A stretch of DNA of 64,000 nucleotides from Sorangium cellulosum So ce56 (GCF_000067165.1 NC_010162.1:124001-188000); one strand, 5' to 3'. Counted from the first letter of the stretch, positions 34,079 through 47,390 are shown. Made by a program: numbers and translations. Notes: a model not told the origin generated them from the letters alone.

Positions 34079-35370
34079 AGCCTCGATTCAGCCATCTCCT
34101 CCTCGGAACGGTCGAGAAGGGCATGTTCAGCCCCAAGCTCCGATCCATCTGCGGAACCAAACAGCTCACGGCGTCCGTTGCCCAGTTGAACGAGGTGGCG
34201 GAGAGGCTCGAGCCATGGCGTTCGCCGAAGTTCGAGCTGCGCGTGCGTGCCGATCTCGGTAACTTCTACGCCGAGACGGGACGGGTTACCGCGCTCGACA
34301 AGACGAACACCCTCGTCAAGGGCGTGGCTCGCCGGATCGGCCAGGCGAGTCGCCAATCTCGCCTGCACGGGTTCGTGTGGCACGTCTGCGACGGGGTGCT
34401 CGCCCTGCGCGATGACGTGTTCTTGCGGGTGCTGGGGCCCACGGCGACCAGCCTGCGGCCGTGGCTCGAAGAGTGCGCGGCCCTGCGGTTACAGTGCGTC
34501 TTTCCGGTGGTGCGAGCGGCCGGCGAGTCGCCTATCGCTCCGGCGTCTGGCTGGATCGAGTTTCGCGACGATCTCGTCGATGCGACCGGGCGAGCAGCCC
34601 TGGACAACGGAGCCTGGCATCTGGACCTCCCGCTTGCGGCGCCAGATAAGCGATTTCGGCAGAGCGTGGTCGGGTTTCTCTGCGCAACCGTAGATCCAGC
34701 GTCGAGGACGCTTCCATTGTCACCCCGCGTGAGAGAGGCGGCATCGCGTTGGCTGTGCCGGCTGCACGATCCCGGCGACCCCGCGCGGCTCGCCTCGTGG
34801 GTGCTGGAGAACGGTGGCAGCGAGGCGCTCGCCAGGGTGGCAGAAGACGCCGAGCGCTCGTTCGGCGGTCTGCGCAGCGTCGACCGGATCCAGCGCTTCG
34901 GCGGGATCCAGATGCTCGATCGTGCCCTCGCCGAGGGGAGCGTCGCAGAGTGGCCGCTTCAGCAGACGCCGGATGGCCCCGCGATCCTTGTGAGCCCGCG
35001 AGACATCGACAACCCCGACACCCTCGCATGCGTGACGGAGGACGGCAGGATGTGGGCCTATGGGTTCGGCTGGGACGAGTGGGAGCGAACGAGCGACTCG
35101 GTGCGCGCTTTCGTCTCCCGCATTGCGTTGTGGGGACACCCCAAGGAAGTGCCGGTTCATGTCTCGCGCTCGTCGCACGGTCGTGAGCTCGCGCAGGCGC
35201 TCGGCCTGGACGAGGTGGAAGAGGCGACCGACTCGACCGGCACGTTCTACGCCGGTGACGCGGCGCTGGTGTTCGAGCGGAGGCTGTCCGAGGGGCGCGC
35301 AGTGACGTGGTTGCGCGAGCTGCGCCCCGAGTCGGTGGGTGCCTGGGACGACCTCACCTCGTCTGCCTGA
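34075..35370 (+). CDS. Candidate immunity protein, copy 2 (paralogue of 29798-31090)
   Basis: 431 residues, about 85% identical by eye to copy 1, and the same length within one residue. The GTG at 34075 is fused to the stop of a toxin-tail relic (GTGA), so the duplicated unit included the end of the toxin. The most diverged parts are the N-terminal 90 residues (LLLGTVEKGMFSPKLRSICG) and the last 130 (QTPDGPAILVSPRDIDNPDT; SRSSHGRELAQALGLDEVEE). The middle is nearly unchanged, which suggests selection or gene conversion. It may protect against a related toxin variant. Confidence 0.6.
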   Translation: MKPRFSHLLLGTVEKGMFSPKLRSICGTKQLTASVAQLNEVAERLEPWRSPKFELRVRADLGNFYAETGRVTALDKTNTLVKGVARRIGQASRQSRLHGFVWHVCDGVLALRDDVFLRVLGPTATSLRPWLEECAALRLQCVFPVVRAAGESPIAPASGWIEFRDDLVDATGRAALDNGAWHLDLPLAAPDKRFRQSVVGFLCATVDPASRTLPLSPRVREAASRWLCRLHDPGDPARLASWVLENGGSEALARVAEDAERSFGGLRSVDRIQRFGGIQMLDRALAEGSVAEWPLQQTPDGPAILVSPRDIDNPDTLACVTEDGRMWAYGFGWDEWERTSDSVRAFVSRIALWGHPKEVPVHVSRSSHGRELAQALGLDEVEEATDSTGTFYAGDAALVFERRLSEGRAVTWLRELRPESVGAWDDLTSSA

Positions 35371-35498
35371 GCTCCGGGTCGCGGCGGCCGACGTCCCAGG
35401 CCCTCCCACGCGCGGATCGACGAGGAACGACGACCGGTCCCGCTACCGACGACACGCAGCTACGGCGTGATCTCGCGGACTCGCGGAGCACCCTGACC

Positions 35499-37238
35499 AT
35501 GAGCGCCGCGCCGCCCAGCCCGTCGAGTAAGCTGCGGCGCATGAAGGTCCCCCGACTCACCGGCCGCGCGCTCACCGCGGCGCGCCTCGCCGCCGAGGCG
35601 CCCGGATCCTCCGCCGCGCTCCGGGAGGTGATGAAGCGCAGCCTGGGCATCGATCGCCTCGCCTCGCTTCCGGACGCCTTCCGCGACGACGTCCCCGCCG
35701 AGGCGCGCCCCCTCCAGGCCGCGCCGCCGCGGCGCTGGGAGGACGCCGGGCTCGGCGCGCCCCCCGTCCGCGACTGGCCCAGGCCCTCGGTGGCCTACGC
35801 GGCGGCCTACCGCAAGGGCGCCACCACCCCGCTCCGCGTCGCCGAGCGCGCGCTCTCGGCGCTCGAGGCGCTCGCCGCCGAGCGCCCGTGCATGAACATC
35901 GCCGTCGCCACCTCGCGCGAGGCGACGCTCAGGGACGCCGACGCGTCGACCGCGCGCCACGCCGCGGGGCGGCCGCGCGGACTGCTCGACGGCGTGCCCC
36001 TGCTCGTCAAGGACGAGTTCGACGTCGAGGGCCTCCCGACCACGCTCGGCTCGCCCTGCGGCCCCCAGCCGCCCGCGCCGCGCGACGCCGCCGTGGTCGC
36101 GCGGCTCCGGCAGGCGGGCGCCGTGTTCCTCTGCAAGACCGTGCTCACCGAGTGGGGCATGTCGCCGATCGGCAACAGCGTCCACCAGCGCATGCCCCAC
36201 AACCCGCACAACAAGGAGCGCGCCGCGGGCGGCTCCTCCACCGGCTCCGCCGTCGGCGTGGCGCTCGGGCTCGCGCCGCTCGCGGCCAGCGGCGACGGCG
36301 GCGGATCGATCCGGGCGCCCGCCGCGCTGAACGGCGTCTTCGGCATCAAGCCGACCTTCGGCCGCGTCAGCCGCGCCGGCGACGGCTTCAAGGGCTCGGT
36401 CGCGCACGCCGGCCCGATCGCCAGCAGCACGGCCGATCTCGCGCGCTTCCTCGACGCCGTCGCCAGCGAGCCCGACCCCGACGACGACCTCACCGCATGG
36501 GCGCCCCCGCCGCCCCCCGGAGGCTTCGGCGCGCGCCTCGGCGCCGGCGTGCGCGGCCTGCGCATCGGCGTCGACGAGGCGGAGTGGCGCGACGCCTCCA
36601 CCCCGGTCGCGAGCGTGTGCTGGGGGGCGCTGCGCGCGCTCGAGCGCGAGGGCGCGACCCTCGTGGACGTGACGATCCCCCTTGCCAGGCACGCGGCCTC
36701 CATCGGCTACCTCGTCATCGGCCCCGAGTCGCTCGCGGCGTTCCAGCGCGCCTGGAGGGAGCAGCGCGACCTCATCAGCGAGGACCTGCGCGTCACCTTC
36801 AGCCTCCTCTCGGGCGTCACCGCGCTCGAGCAGATCGACGCCGCGCGGCTGCGCGCGGGCATGCGGCGCGAGGTGGCGCGCGCCCTCGCCGGCGTCGACG
36901 TCCTCGCGCTCCCGACGACGGCGATCACCGCGCCCCCTTACGCGCAGGCCGAGGAAGGGCGCGCCTTCCTGGATCCCGTCGCCCTCGACGGCATGTGCCG
37001 CTTCGCCTTCCTCGGCAACCTCACCGGCCTCCCCGCCGGCACGGCGCCCGTCGGCGTCGACGCCGAGCGCCTGCCCATCGGCCTGCAGATCCTCGGCGAC
37101 GCGTGGGACGAAGCGGCCGTCCTCGCCGTCCTCGCCCACCTCGAGCGATCGGAGCTCGCGAGCGCGCGGCGCCCCCCGGGGGCGATCGATCTGCTCGAGG
37201 TCCCTGAACCCGTCGAGCCCGAGGAGAGGTCGCGATGA
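35499..37238 (+). CDS. Amidase-signature family hydrolase
   Basis: 579 residues. The Ser-cisSer-Lys triad region is present: VPLLVKDEFDV carries the lysine, AAGGSSTGSAVGVALGLAPL the cis-serine, and ASGDGGGSIRAPAALNGVFG the nucleophile serine. The C-terminal FAFLGNLTGLPAGTAPVGVD is typical of the family. About 120 N-terminal residues (ALREVMKRSLGIDRLASLPD) precede the domain, more than in GatA-type amidases. The substrate is unknown. ATG 35499 (GGAG upstream) or ATG 35541 are both possible starts. The stop overlaps the next ATG by 4 bases, so it is coupled to the acetoacetate-decarboxylase-like gene. Confidence 0.88.
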   Translation: MSAAPPSPSSKLRRMKVPRLTGRALTAARLAAEAPGSSAALREVMKRSLGIDRLASLPDAFRDDVPAEARPLQAAPPRRWEDAGLGAPPVRDWPRPSVAYAAAYRKGATTPLRVAERALSALEALAAERPCMNIAVATSREATLRDADASTARHAAGRPRGLLDGVPLLVKDEFDVEGLPTTLGSPCGPQPPAPRDAAVVARLRQAGAVFLCKTVLTEWGMSPIGNSVHQRMPHNPHNKERAAGGSSTGSAVGVALGLAPLAASGDGGGSIRAPAALNGVFGIKPTFGRVSRAGDGFKGSVAHAGPIASSTADLARFLDAVASEPDPDDDLTAWAPPPPPGGFGARLGAGVRGLRIGVDEAEWRDASTPVASVCWGALRALEREGATLVDVTIPLARHAASIGYLVIGPESLAAFQRAWREQRDLISEDLRVTFSLLSGVTALEQIDAARLRAGMRREVARALAGVDVLALPTTAITAPPYAQAEEGRAFLDPVALDGMCRFAFLGNLTGLPAGTAPVGVDAERLPIGLQILGDAWDEAAVLAVLAHLERSELASARRPPGAIDLLEVPEPVEPEERSR

Positions 37239-37930
37239 GCCAGAGCGCCGGAGGTCATCCTCCCGACGTGAAGCCAGCGCCAGCGCCGTGGACGCTTTCT
37301 GGCGATGCAACCATCGTGATGCTCGAGCTCCCGGAGCGGCTGCTCAAGGAGCAGAGCTTCATCCCGGAGGCGCTCCGCCCCCGCTTCGAGGGGCGCTACA
37401 GCCTGCTGATGGCGCTCGACTACACGTCGTCGAACGTGGGGCCTTATCGCGAGCTCCTGTTCATCCCCGGGCGCTTCCGCACGCGCCGCGGCCTCTGCTG
37501 GTCCATCAGCAAGATCTACGTCAGCTCGTGGGACAGCGTGGTGAACGGGCAGCTCAACTGGGGTATCCCCAAGGAGCACGCCGATTTCGAGATCGCGCGC
37601 GAGGCGGACGGGAGCGAGCGCTTCCGTGCGTCGCAGGGCGGCGACGTCTTCGCCGATCTGCGCTTCGCGGCCGCGGGCCCGAGCCTGCCCGCCTCGAGCG
37701 CGCTCGTGCCCGCGCGCCTCCGCCGGCTGGTGCACCACCGCGACGGGCACGACCATTTCTGCGCGCCGACCGCGCGCGGGAGCGCCCGCCACGCGCGCCT
37801 GCTCGAGGCGCGCGTCGATCCGGCGCGCATGCCGCGCGTCGACGAGGGCCGTGTGGTGTTCGCCGTCCGGCTCTCCAGCTTTCAGGCCGAGTTCCCGGTC
37901 GCCGACGTCGAGCCCCCTGGCTCGCTCTGA
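37235..37930 (+). CDS. Acetoacetate decarboxylase (ADC)-like protein
   Basis: 231 residues. Motifs are LDYTSSNVGPYRELLFIPGR, CWSISKIYVSSWDSVVNGQL and NWGIPKEHADFEI. The lysine in WGIPKEHA is at the place of the Schiff-base lysine of ADC, so a decarboxylase or a related Schiff-base enzyme is possible. ADC-like proteins also include hydratase/dehydratase and aldolase variants, so the reaction is uncertain. It is coupled to the amidase (ATGA overlap at 37235-37238), which suggests a joint pathway on an amide-derived keto acid. It is cytoplasmic. Confidence 0.75.
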   Translation: MSQSAGGHPPDVKPAPAPWTLSGDATIVMLELPERLLKEQSFIPEALRPRFEGRYSLLMALDYTSSNVGPYRELLFIPGRFRTRRGLCWSISKIYVSSWDSVVNGQLNWGIPKEHADFEIAREADGSERFRASQGGDVFADLRFAAAGPSLPASSALVPARLRRLVHHRDGHDHFCAPTARGSARHARLLEARVDPARMPRVDEGRVVFAVRLSSFQAEFPVADVEPPGSL

Positions 37931-37939
37931 GCTCTCACC

Positions 37940-37956
37940 GCGGGGACCTGCCCCGC
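37940..37956 (+). terminator. Hairpin GCGGGG-ACCTG-CCCCGC between convergent genes
   Basis: A perfect 6-bp GC stem with a 5-base loop, 10 bases after the ADC-like stop and before the convergent PilZ gene stop at 37995. No U-run follows on either strand. Probable bidirectional transcription stop. Confidence 0.5.
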
Positions 37957-37994
37957 AGCGGCGTCAGGGCCGCTCGGTCGCTCGAGCGCGCGGA

Positions 37995-38408
37995 TCAGCT
38001 GAGCGCGATCATCGCGGCCGTCGCCGCGTAGTCGACGCGCTGCGCGCGGTAGGGGTACGTCGGCGGGAAATGCTCGAGCGCCGCGCGGAGGCGCCGGCTC
38101 GACGCCCTGTCGAGCGGGTCGAAGCGCAGGCCCACGGCGCGCCCCGGGTCGCCCAGGCGCCGGCCGTGGAGCGTGCGCGCGATCGTCGCGGTCGCGTCGA
38201 TCCAGACGCTCGTGTCCGGGATCCGGAACGAGACGATCACCGGCTCACCCGTGAGCGGGCGGGCGCTCGTCAGCACGAGCATGCCGTCGATCGACAGGTC
38301 GATCGCCCGGGTCCCGAGCAGCCGGAAGCCCCGCTCGCGCACGGCCTGGCACTCCACGATCGCAGCGCGGCGCGTGGCGCGGCGCTCGCTGGCGAGCAGC
38401 ATCTCCAT
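37995..38408 (-). CDS. PilZ-domain protein (cyclic-di-GMP binding)
   Basis: 137 residues. It has the two c-di-GMP contact motifs of PilZ: the RxxxR-type start in SERRATRRA (residues 8-16) and D/NxSxxG in AIDLSIDGMLVL (about residue 36). The barrel continues with GEPVIVSFRIPDTSVWID and GRAVGLRFDPLDR. No output domain is fused, so it should act by protein-protein contact in motility, polysaccharide or development control. It is a stand-alone gene; the ATG at 38408 is preceded by AAGGAGAACGACC. Confidence 0.88.
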   Translation of the reverse strand: MEMLLASERRATRRAAIVECQAVRERGFRLLGTRAIDLSIDGMLVLTSARPLTGEPVIVSFRIPDTSVWIDATATIARTLHGRRLGDPGRAVGLRFDPLDRASSRRLRAALEHFPPTYPYRAQRVDYAATAAMIALS

Positions 38409-38650
38409 GGTCGTTCTCCTTGGCGCGGTACGCTACGGAGGACGGCTACAGTTGGACAAGAAACTTACATGGTGGCGCCCCGCGCTGCGGGTGGCGAGGG
38501 CGAACGCAGGGTGCAGGTAGGGGAGCGGGTGGGGGGGGATCTTGGCGCCCCTGAGGGCGCTCGCGGTGAGAGGTGCCCGCGGCCGCTGGAGGGGTCGCCG
38601 CCCCGCCAGGTGGGCGGGGCGGCGCGCGGCCGTGGGCCTCTATCCGCCGA

Positions 38651-42749
<4,099 letters not shown>

Positions 42750-42753
<4 letters not shown>

Positions 42754-44603
42754 GGCGCCTCCTGCTGCTGCTTCGGCTTCTTCTCGAGGATCTTGAACTG
42801 CACGCGGCGGTTCTTCTGGCGTCCCTCGTCGGTGTCGTTCTCCGCGATCGGGACGTCGGGCCCGTAGCCCTTCGACGCCAGCCGCTCGGCCTCGATGCCG
42901 CGCTGGACCAGCGCCTTCGTGACCGACTCGGCCCTCGCCTGGCTGAGCTTGATATTGTACGCGCGTCCGCCGCGCGGGTCTGTGTGCCCTTGCACCTCGA
43001 TCTTGGTGATCTCCGGGTGCTCCTTCAGCACACCCGCCACCTCATCGAGGAGCGGATCGCTCACCTTCTTGATGGTCGCCTTGCCGGTGTCGAACTGCAC
43101 CTGCTGGAGGATGACGATCTCGGTCTCCGTCATGCGCACCGCGACGGGGCAGCCGTTCTTCGTCGGATCCGGATCGGGCTTGCCCTTCTCGTCGGGGCAG
43201 GCGTCCTGATCGTCGCGCACCGTGTCGCCGTCGCGGTCGCCGGGGCAGCCGTTCGTCGCCGGATCCGAGGTGCGGATACCGGGGATGTCGGGGCAGGCGT
43301 CCTCCGCGTCGATCACGCCGTCGCCGTCCCTGTCGGGCGGCGGCGGGCAGCCGTGCTTCTTCGGATCCTCGTTCGCCGGGCCGGCCTCGTCCGGGCACGC
43401 ATCGACGTCGTCCGTGATGCCGTCCTTGTCGCGGTCCCCGGGCGGCGGGCAGCCGTGCTTCTTCGGGTCGTCGTTCGCGATGCCGGGCGTGTCCGGGCAC
43501 GCGTCGACGCGATCGAGGAAGCCGTCCTCGTCGCGATCGGACGGCGGGCAGCCGTTCTTCTTCGGATCCGGGTCGCCGACGCCGGGCACGTCGGGGCAGG
43601 CGTCCTTCTCGTTGACGATGCCGTCCTTGTCGCGGTCCGGGTCCGTGCGCCGGACCTCGGGCGAGTACGCGAGCATCGCGACGGCGCGGAAATCCGGGGT
43701 GCCGATGCCCGAGGTGAAGCCGGGGCCGGCGGCGACGCCGAGCTCGAAGTCGCGGAGCGTCGGCGCGAAGCGGTAGCGCAGGCCGAGCAGCGCCTCGACG
43801 TTCGTGTTGCGGGCCTCCGGGTCCTCCAGCACCGTCGACACGGTCGCCTCGGGGCCGATCTGGAGCTGCTCCTCCGAGCCCAGCAGCAGGCCGACGCCCG
43901 CGCCGCCGTTGAACATCAGGCCTTGCCGCACCTGCGCGAACGTCTGCGCCGGGCGCAGATCGACGCCGGCCGCGGCCGACCAGACGAAGCCCGGGATCCG
44001 GCCGCCGGCGAGGATCTGAGGCAGGCCGCGGACCGAGTCCTCGCCCACGAACGAGCCGTCGCGGTCGCCCGTCGGCACCCAGACGAAGCCGCCGACGGCG
44101 AGCTGGAACGGGTCGAAGTAGTCGCCGAGGAGGCGCAGGCGCAGCCCGACCCGGAGATCGCCGAGCTGCACGTCGCTCGGCGACCTGAACGAGAGGCCCT
44201 CGGCCGCGGGGCTGTCGCCCTGCTGCAGCACGGCGAGCGGCAGGTCGACGTTGACGTGCAGCCGGTCCCAGAGCGTGAGCGAGGAGTTCAGGTGCAGGAA
44301 CAGCTGGTGCCCGACGATGGCGCCGAGGTGCTCGTCGCTGCCCTGCCGCGTGAGCACGAGCGGGTTGTGCGCGTAGTCACCGAGCAGCATCACGTGCAGC
44401 GTCGCGCTGCCGTCCTGGTTCGGCGAGGCTGCGTACGGCGACGGCACACCGAACATCCGGTCGCCGGCGGGCGCGGGGCTGAAGCGGTTGAGGGCTAGGC
44501 CGCGCGCCGGTCCCGCTTCCTGAGCGGACGCTGGCGCGGCCCACGCCGCCGCGGCTAGGGCGGCGGCGCCGCAGATCCATCGAGGGGGCAAGGGGGCTCT
44601 CAT
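42750..44603 (-). CDS. OmpA-family outer membrane protein with TSP3 calcium repeats
   Basis: 617 residues. The Sec signal (MRAPLPPRWICGAAALAAAA, cleavage near ASA-QEA) is followed by a ~290-residue beta-barrel (LFLHLNSSLTLWDRLHVNVD; PGFTSGIGTPDFRAVAMLAY). Six TSP3-type calcium motifs come next (DPDRDKDGIVNEKDACPDVP and similar, each with one or two Cys). The C-terminal OmpA domain (VQFDTGKATIKKVSDPLLDE; EVQGHTDPRGGRAYNIKLSQ; SKGYGPDVPIAENDTDEGRQ) binds peptidoglycan. It thus links outer membrane and cell wall. I chose ATG 44603; a GTG at 44615 adds four residues. The stop overlaps the start of the giant TSP3 gene (ATGA), so the two are co-translated and probably form one surface assembly. Confidence 0.93.
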
Positions 44604-45077
44604 GCGCAGGATCACCTTGGGTGCTTTGGGCGAGCGGCCGTCGACTGCTCCGGCGCGCAGGCAAGTTGTGGGAAACGCGGCGTGCTCGACGAGGAGGATC
44701 GGCGAGCATCCTCGAAATTCCGGGCCGTCTTATAAGCTTCACAGGACGCTACCGGTGGACTTTTCGATGCGCGGCCGTCCGAATTCGGATCGGCCTCGAC
44801 AGGGCGGCTCTGCTGCGAGCCGGCCTTCGCACCGCGGCCTATGCAAGGCGTGTGCACGCCTCGCCGTCGCGTGGGGCGGGTGGTCTGTCGTGGATCTCGC
44901 GGCTCCGGCCGGCTCTGCGGCGGGCCGATTGAGGCCTACAGACATCAGCACTGCGGCCTCGGTGCGGCGGTCTCGATCGGGATCGAGCCGGGGGCACGCC
45001 GTCGCGGCTGGTTGGCGGACTCTGCGGTGCTCGCGGCCCCGGCGCTGCGTTGCCGGAGGCGCGGGCTCACCGTGGGA
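44604..45077. other. Intergenic leader of the ompA-TSP3 operon with a 16-base inverted repeat
   Basis: No gene is recognised. AGGCGTG-TG-CACGCCT at 44846-44861 is a 7-bp-arm inverted repeat, about 250 bases upstream of the ompA start, and could be an operator. CTTATAAGC at 44730-44738 gives a TATAAG-like -10 on the minus strand. Both are suggestive only. Confidence 0.3.
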
Positions 45078-45481
45078 TCAAAAGTTCGTTCGGACGGCGC
45101 CGCTGAATTGAAAGATGCCAGGGTTCGAGCCGATCTTGCCAACGGCGGTGAAGCTGGATCCTGGCGTGACGGCCAGCACCGGCGAGCGGAGCGCGTCGAT
45201 CGGTGAGGTCGACTCGGCCTGGCTCGTCGCGCAGGGCGAGCTCCTCGTGATCTCTGCCCGGAGATACGAGCTGCCGCTCGTCACGGCGGCCCTTGCCCAT
45301 GCCGCGTTGCAGCTCGCCGAGCACCGGAACACGATCTTCCCGACCGCGGTGTAGCCCGACATGATGTCGCTCGACGCCCGCGTGACCGCGTCGGCGGTCG
45401 GGCGCCGCGTCCGTCCGGGTCGTGTCGACTGGCGCATTCCGCGCGGGAGGCGCGTTCCAGCGATCCATCTCGTGGGTGCAT
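45078..45481 (-). pseudogene. DUF2690-like gene remnant, probably frameshifted
   Basis: The frame ending at 45078 contains SSDIMSGYTAVGKIVFRCSA, SCNAAWARAAVTSGSSYLRA and EITRSSPC. This is the DUF2690 pattern (Y/F-S-x-x-C-x-x-x-WAR) of small exported proteins from actinobacteria and others. GC3 is high in this frame. The usual N-terminal C..HDPDGRG / ADAVT.AS segment is present but split: AECASRHDPDGRGA lies in one frame and TADAVTRASSDI in the next, near 45395. No signal peptide precedes it. It is therefore a decayed gene or a sequencing frameshift. Confidence 0.5.
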
Positions 45482-45544
45482 CGATTACCATCGTCTCCGA
45501 AGGGCGGCTGCCACCGGCGACTCCAGACGACGGAGGTTTCGACG

Positions 45545-46762
45545 ATGAACCTTTTCCCGGACGAGATGCGGCGTGATCCTTATCCCCTCTACGATCAGCT
45601 GCGGACCGGCTCTCCCGTGTTCCATGTCGCTCCGCTCGATCTCTGGATGGTCTTCGATTACGACGGGGTGAAGCGCGCGCTGACCGATCATGAAGCGTTC
45701 AGCTCCGCGGTGGCGCCTCCCACCGGCAAGGCGCCGGACTGGATCGTCTTCTCCGACCCGCCGCGCCACACCAAGCTTCGATCCATCGTCCTGCGGGCGT
45801 TCACGCCGCGCTCGATCGCGGGCCTGGAGCCGCGCATCCGGGAGCTGTCGCGCGATCTCCTGGATCCGTGGATCGAGCGCGGGGAAATGGACCTCGCGGC
45901 GGACTACGCGGGGCCGCTGCCCACGATGGTGATCGCGGAGATGCTCGGCGTTCCCCCCGAGGACCGGGCGCGGCTGCTGCGCTTTAGCGAGGTGATAGTG
46001 AACCTCAGCCACGCGATCTCCGGCGGCGAGGAGGCGGCGAGGGCCGTGAGCGAGCACGCCGTGGTGAAGGAAGAGATGAAGGTGTATCTGGCGGGCCTCA
46101 TCGAGGCGCGCCGGAGGGCGCCGGCGGAGGACCTCTTGACCCGGCTCGTCGAGGCCGAGGTGGACGGCGAGCGGCTGACCGAGGGAGACATCCTGAACTT
46201 CTTCCAGTTCCTGCTCGCGGCGGGCACCGAGACGGCAACCAACCTGATCGACAACGCGATCTTGTGCTTCCTCGAGAGCCCGGCGGAGCTCTTCCGCCTC
46301 CGGGCGGCGCCCGAGCTCTTGCCCTCGGCGATCGAGGAGGTCCTGCGCCACCGCTCGCCGCTGCAGATGGTGTTCCGCGAGACGAGGCGCGCCGTCGAGG
46401 TGCACGGCCAGGTGATCCCGGCCGGGAAGCTGGTGCTGCCCGTGATCGGCTCCGCCAACCGGGATCCGCATCAGTTCCACGACCCTGGCCGCTTCGACAT
46501 CGGGCGCGACCCCAACCCGCACGTCGCGTTCGGTCACGGCATCCACTTCTGCATCGGGGCGGCGCTGGCGCGCCTGGAGGCGCGGATCGCGCTGCCGGAT
46601 CTCCTCTGCCGGCTGAAGGGCCTCCGGCGCGCGAGCGACGAGCCGTGGGAGCCGCGCAAGGCGATCATCGTGCACGGTCCGGCGCGCTTGCCGATCCGCT
46701 TCGAGCCAGGGAGGCGCGCCGCGGTGCACGCCGCGGGCGCGCACACGCCGTGCCCGGGGTAG
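45545..46762 (+). CDS. Cytochrome P450
   Basis: 405 residues of a soluble bacterial P450. Motifs are the I-helix AAGTETAT (AGxxT at residues 226-230, oxygen activation), the K-helix EEVLRHR (ExxR at 264-268), SANRDPHQFHDPGRFDIGRD, and the heme loop FGHGIHFCIGAALAR with the Cys336 ligand. It is close in style to the CYP107-like group; the substrate is unknown. The start at 45545 (MNLFPDEMRRDPYPLYDQLR) follows GGAGG. No ferredoxin or reductase gene is adjacent and there is no secondary-metabolite cluster here, so electron donors must come from elsewhere. Confidence 0.95.
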   Translation: MNLFPDEMRRDPYPLYDQLRTGSPVFHVAPLDLWMVFDYDGVKRALTDHEAFSSAVAPPTGKAPDWIVFSDPPRHTKLRSIVLRAFTPRSIAGLEPRIRELSRDLLDPWIERGEMDLAADYAGPLPTMVIAEMLGVPPEDRARLLRFSEVIVNLSHAISGGEEAARAVSEHAVVKEEMKVYLAGLIEARRRAPAEDLLTRLVEAEVDGERLTEGDILNFFQFLLAAGTETATNLIDNAILCFLESPAELFRLRAAPELLPSAIEEVLRHRSPLQMVFRETRRAVEVHGQVIPAGKLVLPVIGSANRDPHQFHDPGRFDIGRDPNPHVAFGHGIHFCIGAALARLEARIALPDLLCRLKGLRRASDEPWEPRKAIIVHGPARLPIRFEPGRRAAVHAAGAHTPCPG

Positions 46763-46960
46763 AGGGCGCGAGGACGTTGTGGGGGTGGGGGAGGGGGCTC
46801 TGGACGGGCGGGGCCGCGGTGGGTCCAGGCTCGTCGATGGGACGAGGGTCAGGGCGCTGGGATGCGCGGGCCCCGTCTCGGCGGCCCCGGCCGGGGCGGG
46901 CGGAACGCCGTGAACCCATCCGGGTGAGCTGGCTCGTCCACGCGGGAGATGGGTGCACCT

Positions 46961-47250
46961 GTCTCCGGGTGGAGGTGCCTCCACAAAAAGATGGGTGGCA
47001 CTCGTCTCCGGGTGGAGGTGCCTCCAGAAAAAGACGGGTGGCACTCGTCTCCGGGTGGAGGTGCCTCCAAAAAAAGACGGGTGCACTCGTCTCCGCGGTG
47101 GAGATGCCTCCAGAAAAAGACGGGTGCACTCGTCTCCGCGGTGGAGATGCCTCCAAAAAAAGACGGGTGCACTCGTCTCCGCGGTGGAGATGCCTCCAAA
47201 AAAAGACGGGTGCACTCGTCTCCGCGGTGGACATGGCTCCAGCGTAAGAT
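46961..47250 (+). repeat. Seven tandem ~43-base repeats
   Basis: GTCTCC recurs at 46961, 47004, 47047, 47089, 47132, 47175 and 47218 (steps of 43, 43, 42, 43, 43, 43). Each unit reads GTCTCC, GGGT or GCGGT, GGAG, then GTGCCTCC or ATGCCTCC, an A-run of 5-7, GACGGGTG and CACTC. TCTCC-GCGGT-GGAGA is a hairpin and GTCT...AGAC an outer pairing. Early copies carry GGGTGG and later copies GCGGTGG, so the array has two sub-types. A 43-base period is not coding. It lies between the P450 stop and a small gene. The rest of 46763-47273 shows no gene. Confidence 0.9.
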
Positions 47251-47273
47251 GAGCAGCAGGCGGTTCAATCGAG

Positions 47274-47390
47274 ATGGATTCCCATGCCGAGAAGTTTGCC
47301 AAGATCGCGGAGCGAATTGACCCAACGATCTCGGCGGCGATGGCGGAGTACACGTCTGCGCTCGCCGCCATCAAGGCCTCCTCGCGTTGA
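47274..47390 (+). CDS. Possible 38-residue small protein
   Basis: ATG to TGA encodes MDSHAEKFAKIAERIDPTIS then AAMAEYTSALAAIKASSR, an amphipathic helical peptide. GC3 is about 76%, lower than neighbouring genes. No family is recognised, and it could be the end of a lost gene. It begins 24 bases after the 43-base repeat array. A minus-strand frame over the same bases also looks protein-like, so this call is weak. Confidence 0.3.
   Translation: MDSHAEKFAKIAERIDPTISAAMAEYTSALAAIKASSR

Noticed and set aside
45115..45354. 80-codon plus-strand open frame ending NTIFPTAV
   Set aside because: It lies antisense to the DUF2690-like frame, which has a recognisable family pattern and good GC3.
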